A DNA stretch of 64,000 nucleotides from G942493375 sp942493375 (GTDB taxonomy: Bacteria > Armatimonadota > UBA5829). Below are positions 52,143 to 61,473 of this stretch, in pieces (the stretch's first letter is position 1; every line of letters begins with the position of its first letter). Made by a program: the position numbers and the translations under genes. Under the pieces are notes generated by a model that saw only the letters and a list, made by a program, of their open reading frames with translations, was not told the origin of the DNA and did no database searches. Location: contig OW818698.1 in assembly GCA_942493375.1 (NCBI GenBank), forward strand, positions 5,890,001 through 5,954,000, written 5' to 3'.

Positions 52143-52754
52143 TTATTTTCCGCTAGTGAAGTGGCCTCTGGGGCCTCCTACGTTTTCGAAAGCGGAGTTG
52201 AAGTTGCGGTAGAGAGATTTGTAGTTTCTAATCCGGTGCCATTTTTTGACGTACCCGGAAGGAAGATCCTCTTTGATCTCTACATCATTCCATCCATTTA
52301 CCAGTGGGAATGCGTAGTAGGGATACTGTGCGGGGACATCGTGAACGTAGATCACCTGAATAGGGCATCGTTCCATTCTGGCCAGGTATACCCTGTGCAT
52401 ACCATCATTGAGTATATTGACTACACTACCGTTGGCTTCGGTGGATACTTCTACAACTGGAGGGAGCACGTTGACCGGTTCATCTTCACCTTCCAGGAAT
52501 ATCTCCAGGTAGCCGTTCAGATTGAACAGGTCATAACCCAAGTCCCTCAGTTCCCAGCGCAGGTCTCTTACTTTGGTGACTTCTGCTGTCAGAACGTATC
52601 TCTGCGCAGGAGCAATCTGATCCGTATCCATGGTCTTGAGCTCAATTCTGGCATTTTCATACACCCGGACATCGGGAGCAGTGAGCATGGTTACTTTCTG
52701 GAGCCTGGGCATAAGTTCTTCTATACCGTGGTAACGGACCTCGGTGATTTTCAT
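52143..52754 (-). CDS. ParB/sulfiredoxin-like protein in the dTMP operon
   Basis: 203 residues, no membrane helix. The central stretch NILNDGMHRVYLARMERCPIQ recalls the DGxHR loop of ParB-like and sulfiredoxin-like folds, which bind nucleotides. The rest (VYENARIELKTMDTDQIAPA, then WHRIRNYKSLYRNFNSAFEN) is unrecognised. GAGGAC precedes the ATG. It lies between the HAD phosphatase gene and the thymidylate synthase gene on the same strand. A role in nucleotide handling is plausible by context only. Confidence 0.65.
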   Translation of the reverse strand: MKITEVRYHGIEELMPRLQKVTMLTAPDVRVYENARIELKTMDTDQIAPAQRYVLTAEVTKVRDLRWELRDLGYDLFNLNGYLEIFLEGEDEPVNVLPPVVEVSTEANGSVVNILNDGMHRVYLARMERCPIQVIYVHDVPAQYPYYAFPLVNGWNDVEIKEDLPSGYVKKWHRIRNYKSLYRNFNSAFENVGGPRGHFTSGK

Positions 52755-52783
52755 TTTTGTCCTCGCTTTGTGTAGTTTATGAA

Positions 52784-53461
52784 TCAGTGCATAAGAATTT
52801 TGACGACATCCGGCACGCAGGAGATGTCATCTACTGTTATTGACGGGGCAGGGGAGGTGCCGTTTAGGATCTCCAGTAGTGCCTGTTTTTCGCGGTCGGG
52901 CCTAGCCAGCACCCAGATGGTCTTCATTCCGGACTCTATTGCCGGGGCTATGTCGTGGGTGTATGTGTCACCGACCATTATTATTTCTTCCGGAGCCAGA
53001 TCTAACTCGCTGCATACCAGTTCAAAGTTGTGCAGGTCTGGTTTTCGTCTTCCTGACAAGCAGCTCAGTATTATGGCATCGGCGGCAGTTACGACGTTTG
53101 GTATAGCCTGCTCAACGCCTATATAATACGGTGTCCAGATGTCTGAAAGCAAACCGATCTTCAAGTCCATCTGCTTGATGCTTTCAACAGCTTCAACTGC
53201 ACCCGGCAGGGCTGTGGGGGCTGAGCACTGGTCAGTCCAGAGTTGAATTACAGCTGTCCGGGCTTCGGCCGACATTTGTCCGACCAATGATTCTACGACT
53301 CTGACAGCTTCCATTGCTGTAGCTGTCGGTTGAGTCATTATTACGCCTGAAACTTCCGAATGGGATACGCAGCCGAGTGCCTTTGAGATGACTTTATTGG
53401 GAGCGATGGGAGGGCCGGTTACCAGGGTAGCTCCGATATCGAATACAACGCCTTTGATCAT
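52784..53461 (-). CDS. HAD-superfamily hydrolase
   Basis: 225 residues. HAD motif I is VVFDIGATLV (Asp nucleophile; the usual second Asp is Gly, as in some phosphatase/dehalogenase-like members), motif II lies in IGLLSDIWT, the motif III Lys in RRKPDLHNF, and motif IV is IIMVGDTYTHDI. A helical cap is inserted at about 20-90. The class dephosphorylates small metabolites; nucleotide monophosphates would fit the operon. The ATG overlaps the dCMP deaminase stop by four bases, showing coupling. Confidence 0.85.
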   Translation of the reverse strand: MIKGVVFDIGATLVTGPPIAPNKVISKALGCVSHSEVSGVIMTQPTATAMEAVRVVESLVGQMSAEARTAVIQLWTDQCSAPTALPGAVEAVESIKQMDLKIGLLSDIWTPYYIGVEQAIPNVVTAADAIILSCLSGRRKPDLHNFELVCSELDLAPEEIIMVGDTYTHDIAPAIESGMKTIWVLARPDREKQALLEILNGTSPAPSITVDDISCVPDVVKILMH

Positions 53462-53916
53462 ACTTCGTGACTACCTACCGGTTGCATCCACTCTTCGACT
53501 TCGATCCCGCACTTTTTCAGCAGGTCCAGACCGTCGGTGACGCCCTTATGGTCTCTCCTGACAACAACCCGCTTGATCCCGCAGCTGACTATGAGTTTTG
53601 CACAGGTGATGCATACATCCGCATTCACGTAAAGCGTAGCGCCTTCGACTGCCAACCCACGTTTTGCACACTGGCATATAGCGTTTTGCTCAGCATGAAC
53701 ACAGACCTTGTAATCTTCTGATCCAACCTGGGTTTTCAGGCATATTCCGGTATCGCAGCAATGCTCATTTCCACTGGGAACGCCATTATATCCGTGCGAC
53801 AGTATCCGGTGGTCATACGTTATAACAGCCCCCACATGCTTACGCAGGCACGTGGACCGCCTGGCAATCGTATCCACAACATCCATATAGACTTCATCAA
53901 AAGAAGGACGAGACAA
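53458..53916 (-). CDS. deoxycytidylate (dCMP) deaminase family protein
   Basis: 152 residues from a TTG at 53916 with AAGGAG upstream. Zinc-site residues are His74-Ala-Glu76 in VCVHAEQNAI and Cys102/Cys105 in VCITCAK. The N-terminal RRSTCLRKHVGAVI and the HGYNGVPSG segment are typical of dCMP deaminases (ComEB/Dcd-like). It would make dUMP from dCMP, feeding the thymidylate synthase encoded in the same operon. It is the first gene of that operon, overlapping the HAD gene by an ATGA. Riboflavin-type deaminases are unlikely given the length and motifs. Confidence 0.9.
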   Translation of the reverse strand: MSRPSFDEVYMDVVDTIARRSTCLRKHVGAVITYDHRILSHGYNGVPSGNEHCCDTGICLKTQVGSEDYKVCVHAEQNAICQCAKRGLAVEGATLYVNADVCITCAKLIVSCGIKRVVVRRDHKGVTDGLDLLKKCGIEVEEWMQPVGSHEV

Positions 53917-53933
53917 TAGGAACTCCTTTTTTT

Positions 53934-54087
53934 AGGCTTCAGACTTCAGGCTTCAGGCTTCAGGTACTGGACCGTTAGCTTTGACTATAATCCAAAAACT
54001 GATCGAATTATTAATGGCATTTTGTCATTTGTCTAGATTTCAGACTTCGGCATTTACCTGAAGTCTGAAGCCTGAAGCCTGAAGTCT
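53934..54087. repeat. inverted arms of tandem CTTCAGG heptamers
   Basis: Arms 53934-53964 and 54058-54087 are built of four CTTCAGG/CTTCAGA units in opposite orientation, around 93 bases without a gene. The right arm touches the stop codon of the glycyl radical enzyme, so it may also act as its terminator. A single arm of the same units is at 28822. Confidence 0.75.
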
Positions 54088-56392
54088 ATCCCTTCGAATG
54101 TTTTGTTCTGGAGATTATGTGGTCTTGCATCTGGGAGTCCAGCAGGCAGAACTGTTGGCTGAATCCTGATACTCTCACACACAGGTTTCTGTAGCTGTCC
54201 GGGTCTGCTTTTGCTGCTTTCAGTGTATCAACGCTGACCACGTTAAACTGCAGCTGTCCGATACCCTGACGGATAGCGGTCATCAGCAGGTCGGTAAATA
54301 TTTCTCTGCCGGAGCCTTCCAGAAGCTTTGGATCAGCTTCAAGTATAGCTGAACTGCTTGCAGCAGCCAAATGATGGGGCAGTTTTGCCAGGCTGTTGAT
54401 AACAGCAGTCAAACCCTCTTTGTCTCTGCCCTGTCCCGGGGAAACGCTGTATGCTAGAGGAGCGCCGGACATGCGTCCGTCCGGACTTGCGCCGGTCATT
54501 GCTCCGTATTGCAGCATAAGGACGAATGTAAACAGATGAGCGAAGAACTTACCGTCTGCAGGGGTCTTGTATTTACCGAGTGTTTCACAATAGATCCTGG
54601 TCAGATCAGCAGCATACATGTCCGGCACATCTTCATCGTTTCCATACTTAGGAATCTTGAACTGCAGGGTCTTTTGCAATTCTTCATTTCCTGCAAAATT
54701 GGTTTTTAGTGCTTCGAGCATATCAGCCGGGCTGAGAAGTTGATTATCAAACACAGCGATCTTCAAAGCAGCCAGGCTATCCGCTGCGTTGGGTATTCCC
54801 ATAGCTGCACTGGAGTGATAATTGTAACGCGCTCCGCCTTCAGTTACATCTCGGCCTCTGCTGATGCAGTCGGATGTCAGGATAGACAGATATGGCATCC
54901 GCATTGTCTGTTTGTGATTGAGTTCAAAAGCGTTGGAACCATAAACGACCAGCTTTGCGAAATATTCAAACTGGGTGTTGAATGCTGCCAGCACATCGTC
55001 CATTGATTTGAATGAATCCAGCGAACCTGTGCGCGGACCAACCTGGATGTCGTCCAACAGGTCTTTTCCATCATTTAAGGCAAGCTCCAGGCATTTGGCG
55101 ACGTTGATCCAGTTGCTAACTGCATGGGGGAGAGCTTTGCCTGGGATGGTTATTTCGATACATCCGATTGCAGCATAGCCTCTGGCTTCTTCTATCGGGA
55201 TACCTTTGCTGACCAGTGCAGGGACAAGGGCTTCATCATTAAAGAAGAATGGGATGCCTCCACCTTTGGCAATCAGGTCAACACAGCGGGACGCAAATTC
55301 TCTGGGGGTGTTGGCGTGCAGCCTTGCAGAAAGGCACCTAACAAACTCCAGGCCTTCGGTTACATCTAAAACCAGATAGCTGAGTGGATTTAAGGCATCG
55401 GAACCATCGGGATGCAATCCACCAATCATCATCTGCTGAACGTCATACGGCTGGTAGAGTTTGATCCATAAGGTTGCCAGGATCTCTTTGGCTTCCTCTG
55501 GTTTCATCATTTCGGATTCTAGCTCACGCTGCAGGTATGGCCAGAGGAACTGGTCTATTCGCCCAAGTCCGTTTGCATTGACTGAGTCTTCCCAGACGGT
55601 GATCATATGGGCAAACCAGAGTGACTGCACTGCTTCTCTGAATGTTCTTGCGGGATATGCAGGAACGCGGTCACAGGTCTCGGCTATCTCCAGCAGTTCG
55701 CGTCTTCTCTCTGCACAATCTGTTTCTGCCGCCATTTTTCGAGCGAGTTCTGCATGCCGCTTGCCCAGTTCCATTGAAGCTTCACAGATACTGAGCCAGC
55801 CATTGAGATTAGCTATTCTTGTACCAGCATCGGGGTCTGTTATTTCTAATGTTTCAAGTTCGGCTGCTATTTCATCCCGTATACCGGAGAATCCCAGTCG
55901 GATGACTTTCTCATAGTCACGGATGCTGTGGTTCAGCAGGACTCCCCAAACGGTCAGCACACCGTGCGCTTCAGCAAGCCTGATTTCCGGAGTGGACTGT
56001 TCAACCGCAGGCACTCCAAGGTGCTTGAATGGGTCAGTTGCCATCCACTGGGTCAAGAGAGTTTTCTGTTCGGAGGTAAGGTCAGACTCGGCAATTCTTT
56101 TCTCTGTTTCAGGTCCGAATGAGCGGTTGAAATTAATGATCTCATTTGGATTGCCGTGCTCACCGGCCATCAGGTCAATATTGCTGATGCGGAGAGGCAT
56201 GTTGAGAATGGTATGTGCCATTGCTTTTCCGGCGCGTGTGGAAAATGCCTGGCCTTCGTTAGCCATCCAGCCTTCTACATAATAAAATGAACGCTGCCAT
56301 CCGAACTGATGTTCAAATGGATTGTCCATCGCATGTTTTCTAAGATTGCATATTCTATCTGATGGGCCGTAACCCTTTTTTTCTGTAAGCAT
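54086..56392 (-). CDS. glycyl radical enzyme (pyruvate formate-lyase family)
   Basis: 768 residues. The catalytic Cys is Cys411 in AAIGCIEITIPGKA (GCxE with Glu413), and the glycyl site is Gly743 in RVSGFSQQFCLLDSQ, in the short tail typical of this class. The barrel contains TDPFKHLGVP, SARLHANTPREF and GGGIPFFFNDEAL. Many members are dehydratases or lyases for diols, choline or hydroxyproline; the substrate cannot be fixed. The activating radical-SAM enzyme is not in the window. GGAGAG precedes the ATG. The gene is divergent from an FAD oxidoreductase. Confidence 0.88.
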   Translation of the reverse strand: MLTEKKGYGPSDRICNLRKHAMDNPFEHQFGWQRSFYYVEGWMANEGQAFSTRAGKAMAHTILNMPLRISNIDLMAGEHGNPNEIINFNRSFGPETEKRIAESDLTSEQKTLLTQWMATDPFKHLGVPAVEQSTPEIRLAEAHGVLTVWGVLLNHSIRDYEKVIRLGFSGIRDEIAAELETLEITDPDAGTRIANLNGWLSICEASMELGKRHAELARKMAAETDCAERRRELLEIAETCDRVPAYPARTFREAVQSLWFAHMITVWEDSVNANGLGRIDQFLWPYLQRELESEMMKPEEAKEILATLWIKLYQPYDVQQMMIGGLHPDGSDALNPLSYLVLDVTEGLEFVRCLSARLHANTPREFASRCVDLIAKGGGIPFFFNDEALVPALVSKGIPIEEARGYAAIGCIEITIPGKALPHAVSNWINVAKCLELALNDGKDLLDDIQVGPRTGSLDSFKSMDDVLAAFNTQFEYFAKLVVYGSNAFELNHKQTMRMPYLSILTSDCISRGRDVTEGGARYNYHSSAAMGIPNAADSLAALKIAVFDNQLLSPADMLEALKTNFAGNEELQKTLQFKIPKYGNDEDVPDMYAADLTRIYCETLGKYKTPADGKFFAHLFTFVLMLQYGAMTGASPDGRMSGAPLAYSVSPGQGRDKEGLTAVINSLAKLPHHLAAASSSAILEADPKLLEGSGREIFTDLLMTAIRQGIGQLQFNVVSVDTLKAAKADPDSYRNLCVRVSGFSQQFCLLDSQMQDHIISRTKHSKG

Positions 56393-56580
56393 ATAAACTC
56401 TCCAGTTTTGTTATAAGTGAATGCTAAGCTGCTATAGCAATAGTGCCCATAGAATCACATGGTATAAACACTGCAATATTTGCACGTGCTTTAATCATGG
56501 TAGGATAATAGAACTGAGATTACAAGGTTTGTAGCTACATAATAGTATAAATGTCGGGTTTAAATATACAGGAGCGCGTT
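56393..56580. promoter_or_regulatory. divergent promoter region between the glycyl radical enzyme and FAD oxidoreductase genes
   Basis: 188 bases. A weak TTTGCA/GATAAT pair (near 56479-56509) points to the + gene. The minus-strand boxes are not clear. Shared regulation is possible but unproven. Confidence 0.3.
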
Positions 56581-57924
56581 ATGTCTGAGGTTATATGGGA
56601 TGTTGTAGTAGTTGGAGGGGGAATGGCAGGCTGCGGGGCTGCATGGGCTGCTGCGAAGAACGGTGCCAGGACCTTACTTATAGAAAGATATGGATATCTC
56701 GGTGGATGGGCGACAGCAGCTTTAGTCAATCCGTTTATGTCCAGCAATACTTCCGATGGAAAACCATTGGTCGGTGGATTCTTTTCTGAGCTTAAGGATG
56801 AGCTGGCAAAGGTAGACGGCGGGATACTGGGGAGCTGTTTTGATCCTGAATGGATGAAGATTGTCCTGCAGGAGATGGTGTTGGGTTCCGGTGCAGAGAT
56901 GTTACTGCACAGTTGCATTACAGGAGCTCAGGCAGAGGATGACGGAATCTCCCTGAAAGTGTTCTGCAAGGCTGGAGAGCGCACTGTGCTGTGCCGAAGA
57001 GTTGTGGACTGTTCCGGGGATGGCGATGTTGCAATTTCACTTGGCGCCAAGTTCGAAACCGGGGATGAGACCGGAGTTGCACAGGCTGTGACTCTTATGT
57101 TTGATGTCGGTGGAGTGGATTTAGTTGAAGCTTTGGAGTATGTGAAAGCGAATCCTGACCAGATGCGTTTCCCGAAAATGCCTGCATACACCGATGTTCA
57201 GCATCTTACCGGGTCTGTTCTGGGTATTGCCGGATATTACGACCTTGTTTCCGAAGCGAAGAGCAAGGGAGAGTATCCTGTCCCTGGGGATTTGGTCTTC
57301 TATGTGACACGTCCCAGGCTTGGGGCGGTAACGTTCAATACTACCCATGTCGGGGATGTTGATGGGATAGATCTGGATGCACTTACACGGGCAGAGATCG
57401 AAGGCAGGAGGCAGATGGTAGCCGTATTGAACTTCGCCAGGTCTTCTATGCCGGGATTCAAGAACTCTTATATCTTACGGAGTCCATCGCACGTGGGTGT
57501 TCGGGAGAGCAGGAGAGTAATGGGCAAATACGTCTTTGATGCCTCAGATATCGCCACATCTGCGAAGTTCGATGATGCTATATGCAGACTTGCTTACTGG
57601 GTGGATATCCATAAAGGCAAGGGAACCGGATATACTCGCAGTGAAGAGAAAGAGAAAATTGTTGAACCGGTTGCTGGGGACTATTACGAGATTCCATATC
57701 GATCTTTAGTTCCAAATGGAGTGGAGAATGTCTTATTGGCAGGTAGGTGCATTTCAAGCACTCAGGGTGGGCATGCAGCTATACGGATTATGCCCTGCTG
57801 CGCTGCTCTGGGGCAGGCAGCAGGAACAGCTGCAGCGTTGTCCGTGAAAACCGGAACTCCGGTAGGGGAGATAGATATAACAACTCTTAAGGATACTCTT
57901 AGAGCGGATGGGGCGCTGGTGTAG
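56581..57924 (+). CDS. FAD-dependent oxidoreductase (FAD_oxidored family)
   Basis: 447 residues from ATG 56581, favoured by AGGAGCG just upstream over ATG 56551. The Rossmann motif is VGGGMAGCGAAWAAAK (Gly12, Gly14, Gly17) with Glu35 at the end of strand 2. The body matches PF12831-type oxidoreductases (GYLGGWATAALVN, DCSGDGDVAISLGA, and the terminal LLAGRCISSTQGGHAAIRIM with APPROX. GQAAGTAAA). Such proteins often accompany sugar degradation or unknown redox steps. Substrate unknown. Its 3' end overlaps the convergent STAS-like gene by 26 bases. Confidence 0.85.
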   Translation: MSEVIWDVVVVGGGMAGCGAAWAAAKNGARTLLIERYGYLGGWATAALVNPFMSSNTSDGKPLVGGFFSELKDELAKVDGGILGSCFDPEWMKIVLQEMVLGSGAEMLLHSCITGAQAEDDGISLKVFCKAGERTVLCRRVVDCSGDGDVAISLGAKFETGDETGVAQAVTLMFDVGGVDLVEALEYVKANPDQMRFPKMPAYTDVQHLTGSVLGIAGYYDLVSEAKSKGEYPVPGDLVFYVTRPRLGAVTFNTTHVGDVDGIDLDALTRAEIEGRRQMVAVLNFARSSMPGFKNSYILRSPSHVGVRESRRVMGKYVFDASDIATSAKFDDAICRLAYWVDIHKGKGTGYTRSEEKEKIVEPVAGDYYEIPYRSLVPNGVENVLLAGRCISSTQGGHAAIRIMPCCAALGQAAGTAAALSVKTGTPVGEIDITTLKDTLRADGALV

Positions 57925-58267
57925 CCAATGGCTGCTGCGAGGCCCATTCTTTGTGCAGGAGTTGTGCTATCTCATCTGTTGTAGCGTATATCAATATTTT
58001 CTTGCCAAGGTGGGCCTTGGACATAAGCTTCCTGGGAAGTCCGGAGCAGACAAGGTGAACTCTGAAGCTGGACGGCACAGAGCGCATGAGGTCGACGACA
58101 TTCTCGGCCTCAGCATCACCCGGACAATCCAGGTTCGCAACATCAAACACGAATGAGCTCTTACCGAAATCAGCCATTCCAGCCAATACCGCAGTAAGTG
58201 CAGGGACATGTGCACCGTGCATTATTCCAGCGATCGTGACTACCGGAACATCAAGTAGTTCGCTCAT
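57899..58267 (-). CDS. STAS-like (anti-sigma antagonist) protein
   Basis: 122 residues from ATG 58267 (a longer frame from 58378 adds 37 residues with no extra support). The fold SELLDVPVVTIAGIMHGAHVPAL, SSFVFDVANLDCPGDAEAENV and LVCSGLPRKLMSKAHLGKKI fits a STAS domain, but the usual phosphorylatable Ser near DSSG is replaced by DCPGD, so it may lack partner-switch phosphorylation. No ribosome site is clear. It is convergent with the FAD oxidoreductase, sharing 26 bases. Function uncertain. Confidence 0.5.
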   Translation of the reverse strand: MSELLDVPVVTIAGIMHGAHVPALTAVLAGMADFGKSSFVFDVANLDCPGDAEAENVVDLMRSVPSSFRVHLVCSGLPRKLMSKAHLGKKILIYATTDEIAQLLHKEWASQQPLATPAPHPL

Positions 58268-58542
58268 TGATATGTAAAGTTCAGGTGTGCTCAAGTGGGT
58301 GTCCACCTTATATAAACAAAATGAATATTCCAATAACTGTCTAAATAGTTGCTTGTTACTTACATCTAGATGAAACATGATATCAGAGAGCTATTGTATA
58401 TGTCTTACAAACCTATTATTGGCGGCGTGGGGCATATAGATTAGATTACAATCCTGTCATTCTAAATGAAGTGTGCTTGTTGATAGTAAAACAGTCCAAA
58501 TTCCTCGATATATTCGTGATGATTACTGATAATATTTGCTGC
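58268..58542. other. intergenic region, no gene recognised
   Basis: AT-rich stretch upstream of the STAS-like start and before the GH42-like promoter. Only the promoter of the + gene at its end is identified. Confidence 0.3.
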
Positions 58543-58572
58543 TAAACACCGATTCTCTGGATGTTGTATAAT
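58543..58572 (+). promoter_or_regulatory. sigma70-type promoter for the GH42-like gene
   Basis: TAAACA at 58543-58548, an 18-base spacer, and a perfect TATAAT at 58567-58572. Transcription would begin near 58579. This lies after the most distal in-frame ATG (58561) and before ATG 58603, and so supports the latter start. Confidence 0.5.
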
Positions 58573-58602
58573 AACCCCAATATATATTATGAGGTGTTTT
58601 GT

Positions 58603-61386
58603 ATGGCGGTTCGCTATCGGGTGTTGTTAGTAGCCATTCTGGCTGTGTTATGTTCCACACAATCTTCATATGCCCAGGACTACTTTAAAGGTCTTTACCT
58701 GGTGCATGAGAAAGTTTTCAACTCCACATCGTTGGGTTTGTTGATGGAGGGGCTTGATAATCCATCTCCGAAGGCATATCTCTATAACGGGGATGGCGGC
58801 GGTTGCAAGATTGCTCTTGAAAAGCCAGGATCATGGAGAGGTATGGTAGATACAGGCAGTGAGGCATCATCTAATCTGCCTCAGATTGCTCTCCGAGCCG
58901 GTGATGTAGTTCGTGTTGAATACTCCGGGGGCAATGACCCTAACTCCGCAGGGCAGGTATGGGCTCTGCTTGGGATTGGATATTATGGTGGAGGCGGGAT
59001 ACCTGCAGCTCCAGGGACTTCAATCATATGCGACGGCAAGAAGCGAGCCTATGATTTCCTGGTCCCAAAAGAAGACGATGGCAAACGCCTGACTGCACTC
59101 TATGTTACAGTCCGTTCACCTGGTCCAGGTGGTGGTGAGTTCACGGTCTATAGCGCTGGCGTTTATCGACAACCGGTAAATAACCGCATAAATGCAGAGG
59201 CTATTTTGAAGACCCCTCCTGTGCACGATGTAAAAGTCGGTAATAACAGAGGAGCGATGTCAATTATTATTGACGGCAAACCGATCACCGGTCTTGGTTG
59301 GGCAATCATGATCAACCACAACGTCACAGATGAGCAAGATAAGGTCATGGTAAATGACAGCGGCTTCAAGTGTGCCAGGTTGATGATGACCCTGGGCCAA
59401 AGCCTGCTGGGATACTACCCGGCTACTTGGATGGGACCTGATTGTTTTGACTGGTCATATCTGGATACTCAGGTAGGACGTCTCCTGAAAGCTAATCCGC
59501 AAACTAAAATCATTCTACAAGTCGATCTTGATGGCGCGCTGTGGTGGGTAAGGTTGCATCCGGAAGCAGCTGGAATTAATCCAAAGGGAATGGTTCCAGA
59601 CTATCTTTCTCCGGAATGGAGACGGGATAGTCGAGATGCTATAAGGCAGATGATTGCCCATATCCAGACCAGTAACTATGCTGAAGCAATTATCGGTTAC
59701 CAGCTGATGAATGGTTCTACACTGGACTGCAACTATGAGGTCAATACCTCGACACCGAATGCGTTGAAGAGGTTCGCTAAATTCCTCAAGGACCGATATA
59801 AGACAAATGCTGCACTTCGAAAAGCCTGGAATGATCAGACAGTGACTTTCGATACTGCCAAACCAATGATGCTTACTGAACTCCAGGGGTATCCCAATAC
59901 GACTGATCCTTATGCGCTTCTGTTTGCTCCAGGTAAAAACAAGCATATTGCGGATTCTCAGGATTTCTCTCAGTGGACTTACGATCAGGTGATCCTTGAT
60001 TTCTGTAAGTTTGTCAAAGAAGCTACTCACAACCGCGCGATTACTGGTGCACGGGCAGGCAATATGCTCAGCGGTGGATGGGGGCCTGGATACCTTGGGG
60101 GAGGTAGAGTTAGGAATCTGATTGAGAGTCCTTACTTTGACTATTTTGATCAATGGGAATCCTATCCCGGCAGAGGTATCGGATATTGGGGGAGTGGTTC
60201 TCCTATTCAGCCTCCTCAGGGATTGGCTGATTTCAACAAGATGACCCTGCTGCAAAACGATGTCCGTCCGCACACAGGACCGGACAGAGGATATGGCGCA
60301 ACCCAGAATGCTGCTGAGACTGTAGTGCTTCAGCGTAGGGTGTTCATGAACTCGATGGTTTTAGGGCAATCACCTTATTTGTGGCAGATGTCATACCAGT
60401 ATGGTGTCCCGGAACTGATGGCATTGTGGAATGAGCAGGTCAATATATATGACCGGATGATCCACTCAGACAGACGGACTGGGGCTGAGGTAGCCTATGT
60501 GTGCGATGCAGATTATGCGAAATACCTTGGCTGGGACCCTGTAAAGAGTGAACCTACCAGAGGATTCTCTTTGATGGATTATCCAAGGTTCCTGTGGGCC
60601 AGGGCCGGAGTGCCTTATGATATGATCCTGCTGGAGAAACTCAACCAGAGGAAAAACTACAAGGTGTATGTTTTCTTCCTGACTGTCGGGCTAGATGCTG
60701 CTCAGCGGAAGATGATAGACCAGGTAGTTAAGAAAGACGGCAAGACGGCGATATTCCTGTGGGCGGATGGATTCATCGATAATGCAGGAATGTTCAATAG
60801 CAAGGCTATGTCGCAGCTGGTAGGTATGAACATATCGGCATCGACAAAAGCGCGCAGCTGGAAGATGAGTCCCAGCAAGTGGTTCGTTGATCAGACCGGA
60901 ATCAAACCGGATACCAGAATGGGAACACTGGTTAATAATGAACCCTGCGAGCCATTGGCTGACTTGAACACTTATGCTCCATCATTCACTGTGAATGATC
61001 CGTCTGCGAAAGCAATTGCTCTCTATGAAGGTACCAAGGATGTCGGTATTGCTGTAAAGCGTAACAAGAGCTGGAGCAGTATATATTGTGCATCGATGAA
61101 CCTGGTGCCTTCTGTTGTGAGGTACGCACTGAAGCAGACCGGTGGGTTCCAGTATACGAACACCGATGATGTCTGTTATATAAATAACTCATTCATCGGA
61201 TTGCATACAAAGCAAGCAGGCACCATAAAGGTGAAACTACCGAAGGCAAGTGCACTGTATGATGTTTACAACGACAAAGAACTCCCAGCAGCTACAGCAT
61301 TCGATATTCCAGTGGAACAGTTCCAGACTTATATGTTCTACAGAGGGACGAAGCGGCAGTGGGATGGATTGAAGAAAGCTGAGTAA
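58603..61386 (+). CDS. secreted GH42/beta-galactosidase-like protein
   Basis: 927 residues from ATG 58603, with GAGGTG upstream and a signal peptide (MAVRYRVLLVAILAVL…YAQ). A jelly-roll N-terminus (about 35-200) is followed by a TIM barrel (about 210-560: LGWAIMINHNV, SPEWRRDSRDAIRQMIAHIQ, AIIGYQLMNGSTLDC). The strand that carries the Asn-Glu acid/base pair in GH42 reads QLMNG here, so the canonical Glu is missing; YFDQWESYPGRG may hold the nucleophile region. Later parts resemble a beta-galactosidase trimerisation fold. Enzyme activity is uncertain. It has its own promoter and ends before a palindromic terminator. Confidence 0.7.
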   Translation: MAVRYRVLLVAILAVLCSTQSSYAQDYFKGLYLVHEKVFNSTSLGLLMEGLDNPSPKAYLYNGDGGGCKIALEKPGSWRGMVDTGSEASSNLPQIALRAGDVVRVEYSGGNDPNSAGQVWALLGIGYYGGGGIPAAPGTSIICDGKKRAYDFLVPKEDDGKRLTALYVTVRSPGPGGGEFTVYSAGVYRQPVNNRINAEAILKTPPVHDVKVGNNRGAMSIIIDGKPITGLGWAIMINHNVTDEQDKVMVNDSGFKCARLMMTLGQSLLGYYPATWMGPDCFDWSYLDTQVGRLLKANPQTKIILQVDLDGALWWVRLHPEAAGINPKGMVPDYLSPEWRRDSRDAIRQMIAHIQTSNYAEAIIGYQLMNGSTLDCNYEVNTSTPNALKRFAKFLKDRYKTNAALRKAWNDQTVTFDTAKPMMLTELQGYPNTTDPYALLFAPGKNKHIADSQDFSQWTYDQVILDFCKFVKEATHNRAITGARAGNMLSGGWGPGYLGGGRVRNLIESPYFDYFDQWESYPGRGIGYWGSGSPIQPPQGLADFNKMTLLQNDVRPHTGPDRGYGATQNAAETVVLQRRVFMNSMVLGQSPYLWQMSYQYGVPELMALWNEQVNIYDRMIHSDRRTGAEVAYVCDADYAKYLGWDPVKSEPTRGFSLMDYPRFLWARAGVPYDMILLEKLNQRKNYKVYVFFLTVGLDAAQRKMIDQVVKKDGKTAIFLWADGFIDNAGMFNSKAMSQLVGMNISASTKARSWKMSPSKWFVDQTGIKPDTRMGTLVNNEPCEPLADLNTYAPSFTVNDPSAKAIALYEGTKDVGIAVKRNKSWSSIYCASMNLVPSVVRYALKQTGGFQYTNTDDVCYINNSFIGLHTKQAGTIKVKLPKASALYDVYNDKELPAATAFDIPVEQFQTYMFYRGTKRQWDGLKKAE

Positions 61387-61393
61387 AAACTGG

Positions 61394-61470
61394 ATAGGAC
61401 ATATAGGACAAATAGGACTTATAGGACACAGGTCTTATTCGTCCTATAAGTCCTATGGGTCCTATTTTTT
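61394..61470. repeat. inverted repeat of TATAGGAC units, bidirectional terminator
   Basis: Left arm 61394-61427 (four TATAGGAC-like units) pairs with right arm 61441-61465 and is followed by TTTTTT. It fills the 87-base gap between the convergent GH42-like and CPBP genes. Confidence 0.8.
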
Positions 61471-61473
61471 CTA

